Source: PALSA-188 sp963720075
Lineage (GTDB): Bacteria > Acidobacteriota > Terriglobia > Terriglobales > Acidobacteriaceae
DNA length: 64,000 nt
Direction of reading: 5' to 3'
NCBI GenBank assembly: GCA_963720075.1
Contig: CAVREG010000019.1
Span: forward strand, 1,364,001 to 1,428,000
Part shown: piece after piece, positions 61,105-64,000 of the stretch
How the letters are laid out: each line of letters opens with the position of its first letter
How positions within the stretch are numbered: position 1 is the stretch's first letter
The notes under the pieces: generated by a model
What the model saw: the letters and a program-made list of their open reading frames with translations, nothing else
What the model was told of the DNA's origin: nothing
The model's database searches: none
Made by a program: the position numbers and the translations under genes

Positions 61105-61503
61105 CTAGCGGCTATCAGCCGCGCGCGGAACCTCACTCATGAGGGAAAGGAGATTTTGCTCACTATCGCGAAAATGAGTCATCCAAAGGTCGTGGTTCGG
61201 CATCTTCGCTATCAAATGAGGTGCGCCCTCGAACTTCACCTTCCGTTCGAGAAGGTTTTGATATGAAGTGTTGATGTCTGCGACGGCGAAGTACAGGATC
61301 GAACTGGGGTGATCCTGTTCGGGATTCTCCGGACGAGCAAGCATCAGGCGCAAGCCGCCGCAATCGAAAAAGGCAAGGGAGCCTGTGCTGAATAAGAATG
61401 GCAAAGCAAGGGCGTCGCGATAGAAGGCGGTAGCGCGCTCCAGATCGTGTACATTGATGGCGATTTGTCTTATACATGAAATTCCAGGGGTTGAAGTCGT
61501 CAC
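61105..61503 (-). CDS. VOC (glyoxalase/bleomycin-resistance fold) protein
   Basis: 132 residues with the VOC pattern: IRQIAINVHDLERATAFYRDALALPFLF, then LRLMLARP, SSILYFAVADINTSYQNL and DSEQNLLSLMSEVP. A His in the first motif region is replaced (IAINVHD), but the final Glu (EQNLLSL) is present, so metal binding is uncertain. Divergent from a MarR regulator with a palindrome between, suggesting control by it. Substrate unknown. Confidence 0.87.
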   Translation of the reverse strand: MTTSTPGISCIRQIAINVHDLERATAFYRDALALPFLFSTGSLAFFDCGGLRLMLARPENPEQDHPSSILYFAVADINTSYQNLLERKVKFEGAPHLIAKMPNHDLWMTHFRDSEQNLLSLMSEVPRAADSR

Positions 61504-61543
61504 GTATTCATCTCTCTAGTTTGTTGTTTTATTTTTTTAGATC

Positions 61544-61558
61544 GTTAGCATAGCTAAC
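61544..61558. promoter_or_regulatory. Palindromic operator between VOC and MarR genes
   Basis: GTTAGC (61544-61549) ATA GCTAAC (61553-61558), a perfect 6-3-6 palindrome in the 71-base divergent gap, followed by a related TAGCTAACTATAAGCT. The size and place fit a MarR site. Confidence 0.6.
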
Positions 61559-61574
61559 TATAAGCTACAAGAAA

Positions 61575-62024
61575 ATGCAAGAACAAAAAGATTCCGTTAA
61601 AAGACGCGGAGAGCTTGCAGATCGAATGCATTCGACGGCCATCCACCTGCTGCGCAGGGTCCACAGGCAGGATGCAACAATGGAGCCGGCGCCAGCTCGT
61701 CTTTCAGCATTGTCGGTTCTGGTGTTTAGAGGATCAATGACGCTCGGCGAATTGGCTGCCGCCGAACAGGTGAAACCGCCGACCATGAGTCGCATTGTTG
61801 CCGGATTGGAGCGTGCGCGACTGGTCAAGCGCGTGCCTGATGCGATGGATGGGCGACGGGTCTACCTGCTGGCTACTCCCAAAGGGGCTAAGCTGATGCA
61901 GCGAGGGCGCCTGCGGAGAATTAAATATCTGGCCGCTCGGCTCAACGCGCTGACGCGAAATGAAGTGAGGATTTTGGATGAAAGCCTGAGGATATTGGAA
62001 AAGGTTTTGCACAATTGGAAGTGA
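61575..62024 (+). CDS. MarR-family transcription regulator
   Basis: 149 residues with the winged helix: LTLGELAAAEQ-type helix (MTLGELAAAEQVKPPTMSRIVAGLERARLVKRV) and the wing DAMDGRRVYLLATPKG. Flanking helices form the dimer interface. It is divergent from the VOC gene, which is its probable target, together with itself. The ligand is unknown. Confidence 0.9.
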   Translation: MQEQKDSVKRRGELADRMHSTAIHLLRRVHRQDATMEPAPARLSALSVLVFRGSMTLGELAAAEQVKPPTMSRIVAGLERARLVKRVPDAMDGRRVYLLATPKGAKLMQRGRLRRIKYLAARLNALTRNEVRILDESLRILEKVLHNWK

Positions 62025-62043
62025 GCCAGATCGTTCGCTTATT

Positions 62044-62760
62044 TCAAGTTTCAATGCCCACATGGCAGATTCGCCCAATTATATGATCGGCCGCCTTTTT
62101 CCCCTCATCTATAGCAATTATTTCCACCGGATAGGCCGTGTTATGGGGGCGCAGCACCAGATGGTTGCCAGCTAATTCAACGTATTTAACAGTGCAGTCC
62201 TGCATCTTATTCACCGCGTACATATTAGCCTCGCCCTTGCGATACGCTTTGAGCGAGTTATAGTGACGATCAATGAGAACAGTCGCCCCTGGAAGCAGCC
62301 GCGGATACATACTCATACCTTCGCGCGCGTTTGCACGGACCAAGACAAATCGCTCCCAATTCTCACGCGGGCCTTCCATTTGCGGACGCAAGGTTTCAAG
62401 AAACTTCTTTTTGAACTTAAGCATGTCTTTAACATGCCGACTCATGAGCAGAGGCGAAGTTGCGGCAACCTGATCATCCACGAGAAGCACATTTTCGAAC
62501 TCGTCGTCGCTCGGGGGCAAGATACTGGCGCGCTTGTTAATTTCGGCGGGATCAAGAAGGTCGAGCACGGAAAGGCGTTGCACGTTCATCACTTTATCCA
62601 TGCCATCGATACTCAGCCCGCGCTTGCGGTTCAGGAAGTTGGAAATGTGCGCCTGTTTGAATCCAGTTTGCTGCGCGAGTCCCAGCCCGGTGAGGTTTCC
62701 TTCTTCAATACGAGACCATAGGGTTTTGCGGAGATTGTCCTGCAGAACTTTGAACTTCAT
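62044..62760 (-). CDS. XRE helix-turn-helix repressor with LexA/S24-like C-terminus
   Basis: 238 residues. The N-terminus is a helix-turn-helix (GLGLAQQTGFKQAHISNFLNRKRGLS, about 25-52). The C-terminal half resembles the S24 fold of LexA and CI: FVLVRANAREGMSMYPRLLPGATVLIDR holds the Ser-Met-x-Pro signature. Whether a catalytic Lys is present is unclear (perhaps NKMQD or the following K), and no Ala-Gly cleavage site is obvious. No phage genes are near. There is no Shine-Dalgarno, and a -10 box lies six bases from the ATG, so the mRNA may be leaderless. Confidence 0.8.
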   Translation of the reverse strand: MKFKVLQDNLRKTLWSRIEEGNLTGLGLAQQTGFKQAHISNFLNRKRGLSIDGMDKVMNVQRLSVLDLLDPAEINKRASILPPSDDEFENVLLVDDQVAATSPLLMSRHVKDMLKFKKKFLETLRPQMEGPRENWERFVLVRANAREGMSMYPRLLPGATVLIDRHYNSLKAYRKGEANMYAVNKMQDCTVKYVELAGNHLVLRPHNTAYPVEIIAIDEGKKAADHIIGRICHVGIET

Positions 62761-62766
62761 GGGGGG

Positions 62767-62800
62767 AGTATAGACCGTCGCTATAGCGCCATGCTATTGC
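62767..62800 (-). promoter_or_regulatory. Promoter -10 and paired operator sites of the XRE repressor
   Basis: On the minus strand TATACT (62767-62772) ends six bases before the ATG. Two similar 8-mers lie upstream, GCTATAGC (62780-62787) and GCTATTGC (62793-62800), spaced 13 bases centre to centre, in the -35 region. They look like operator half-sites for autoregulation. Confidence 0.5.
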
Positions 62801-63050
62801 ATAAAGAGGCACAACGGCTGTGAGAAACCGGTCATGATCGGTGACATTCCATCAGATGCGGCGTCCCGCACGGCATTCAGGTCGCGCATGGGCAAGAGTT
62901 TTCCACAGCGAAAATACACTTCTTTCTATGGCAATGCGCTAAGTAAAATATAAACACAACATCTGCAAGGAAATAGATATGTTGACGGTCTAAACCACGA
63001 GCTATACGATTGGCCCTCTGTTATAACTTTACCCGTCAGGTGAAATCATA

Positions 63051-63275
63051 ATGACAAGCATTCCTAAGTTCGATCATGAGAAGTGCGAAGAAGACGGAAG
63101 CAACTTTGTAGAGTTCCGTCGAAAGATGAAATACGCAGAGGTTCTTTCGTCTTCGATGGAAAAGTTGTTGCGGCAAATGCGTTTTACCGGCAAGGTAAGC
63201 ATTCAGGTGCAAAATGGGCAGGTACTGAAGTCGGGCTACGAGGAGGGTTATTTTCGGCACCAGCCGCCGGTCTAG
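63051..63275 (+). CDS. Small hypothetical protein
   Basis: 74 residues, ATG at 63051 with AGGTGA about seven bases upstream. It is charged, with a predicted helix (FRRKMKYAEVLSSSMEKLLRQM) and a beta stretch (GKVSIQVQNGQVLKSG). One Cys only. No family recognised. It is divergent from the XRE repressor, and its 290-base upstream gap includes the paired sites. A terminator follows it. Confidence 0.6.
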   Translation: MTSIPKFDHEKCEEDGSNFVEFRRKMKYAEVLSSSMEKLLRQMRFTGKVSIQVQNGQVLKSGYEEGYFRHQPPV

Positions 63276-63337
63276 CATCCTGGATGTGGCCAGAACTCAT
63301 AATTAAATAAATCAATCAGGTACTCCGTAACAGAAAC

Positions 63338-63375
63338 GGGCCCTGTCGCTGAGAAATCGGCGCGGGGCCCTTTTT
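63338..63375 (+). terminator. Intrinsic terminator
   Basis: GGGCCC (63338-63343) and GGGCCC (63365-63370) form the base of a hairpin with an inner CGC/GCG pairing, followed by five T. Confidence 0.75.
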
Positions 63376-63490
63376 ATTGTTGTTGCCAGCTTGCTTCAGG
63401 CATTGCTGCCAGCCGATCCGTCACCCTTTCAATGAGCGGGATGTATCTGATCCTTACCCGCTGAAAGTGGCGACATAACAGGAGGCAATC

Positions 63491-63733
63491 ATGGAATCAG
63501 AGGATGTGAAAATCGTTCAGCTTGAGCTGAAATATTGCGAACGCTGCGGAGGACTATGGATCCGGCGGCTGGGGTGTGAGGATATATATTGCTCACCGTG
63601 CGCGATTGAGATGATGGACGTCGCCTCTTCTAGCAGGCGGAGAATGCCTCCCCGTCTGCCCGGCAATCACAAAATGGAAGCAGTCTCGGGGCCCAAACTG
63701 GTGGTTATCTGCGGAGGAGGCGGCAACGCATGA
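63491..63733 (+). CDS. Small zinc-ribbon protein
   Basis: 80 residues, AGGAGG seven bases before the ATG. Two CxxC pairs in KYCERCGGLWIRR and IYCSPCAIEMM (about residues 16-38) form a zinc ribbon; the C-terminus is Gly-rich. Its stop overlaps the next start (ATGA), indicating translational coupling. Function unknown. Confidence 0.7.
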   Translation: MESEDVKIVQLELKYCERCGGLWIRRLGCEDIYCSPCAIEMMDVASSSRRRMPPRLPGNHKMEAVSGPKLVVICGGGGNA

Positions 63734-64000
63734 TGGTGACGGCAATGTCGTTGGTGGAAACTATCGCCACTGGGTTTGGCGCACCAGTGGAAGTCGCAAC
63801 CGTCACGAGCATGTCCGCAGAAACGGATTTGCCCTTGCCGGTTCCAGACGAAAACTTAACTTGGCAGGACGCCGAATTGTGGCTCTACCGTGATCGCACC
63901 ATTGGAATCTTAAGGCGATACATGCGTCTATCAATTGAAGTTGGACGGCTCCCGTCGCTTTTGGGGCGAGAGTTTTTCCGTACTCGCGTGACCTCTTATC
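63730..64000 (+). CDS. N-terminal part of an unidentified protein, cut by the window edge
   Basis: ATG at 63730 overlaps the stop of the zinc-ribbon gene by four bases. At least 90 codons are open to the end. A poorly ordered first ~45 residues lead into a basic helical part (LWLYRDRTIGILRRYMRLSIEVGRLPSLLGREFFRTRVTSY), which could bind nucleic acid. I do not recognise a family; a regulatory role coupled to the zinc ribbon is only a guess. Confidence 0.55.
   Translation, partial: MMVTAMSLVETIATGFGAPVEVATVTSMSAETDLPLPVPDENLTWQDAELWLYRDRTIGILRRYMRLSIEVGRLPSLLGREFFRTRVTSY

Noticed and set aside
1..64000. tRNA genes, rRNA genes, CRISPR arrays, prophage or toxin-antitoxin modules
   Set aside because: I scanned by eye for T-loop motifs, CCA ends, regular spaced repeats and typical gene sets and saw none; a tRNAscan or CRISPR search would settle it.

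Overview
The window reads as a chromosomal segment of an acidobacterium (class Terriglobia-like). This is an inference from several things: gene order mreB-mreC-mreD-mrdA-rodA-rng, short acidobacterial-style palindromic repeats in most intergenic gaps, many small proteins that recur in that phylum, and a moderately high GC content. It is almost entirely housekeeping DNA. I see no prophage, CRISPR array, rRNA or tRNA.

Layout. 1-10,414 (minus strand): cell-elongation cluster, read as FecR-like protein, mreB, mreC, mreD, an inserted GIY-YIG nuclease gene, mrdA (PBP2), rodA and the N-terminal part of RNase E/G. 10,587-13,244: a GAF-domain glycogen phosphorylase. 13,410-20,481 (minus): a complete ISC iron-sulfur operon, iscR-iscS-iscU-iscA-hscB-hscA-DUF302-fdx-iscX, with a good promoter and an IscR-type operator. 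20,811-30,241: a zinc-ribbon mini-protein, a lone response regulator, tsaD-tdh, a tiny self-contained transcription unit coding a 13-residue lysine-rich peptide, a MerR regulator, thiE, a LOG-family enzyme and a giant TPR protein. 30,509-40,974: an AMP-ligase/ACP/acyltransferase fusion, small membrane proteins, VanZ-like protein, guaB, a peptidase, an HNH nuclease and ComF.

40,981-52,913: tilS-hpt-ftsH (classic synteny, but Hpt has lost active-site acids), purM, a Tat-exported ferritin-like protein, a secreted beta-propeller protein, an isoaspartyl peptidase, a CDP-alcohol phosphatidyltransferase and greA. 53,045-57,572: a MITE-like element, then rplU-rpmA-obg with five successive hairpins between rpmA and obg, then an alpha/beta hydrolase and a quinone oxidoreductase. 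57,714-64,000: a bacterial metallothionein, lipoprotein MltD, an acidic/lysine-rich bipolar protein, a VOC/MarR divergent pair, a LexA-like repressor that looks leaderless, and small zinc-ribbon proteins ending in a truncated gene.

Functionally the region combines elongasome wall synthesis (MreBCD, PBP2, RodA, MltD), Fe-S biogenesis with its own regulator, translation and ribosome assembly (L21, L27, Obg, TilS, TsaD, GreA), purine metabolism (GuaB, PurM, Hpt) and proteolysis (FtsH). The most notable items beyond routine annotation are the micro transcription unit at 24,043-24,270, the short metallothionein gene, the MITE-like element, the hairpin cluster before obg, the repeat family with an invariant 12-bp stem, and the DUF302 gene inside the isc operon.
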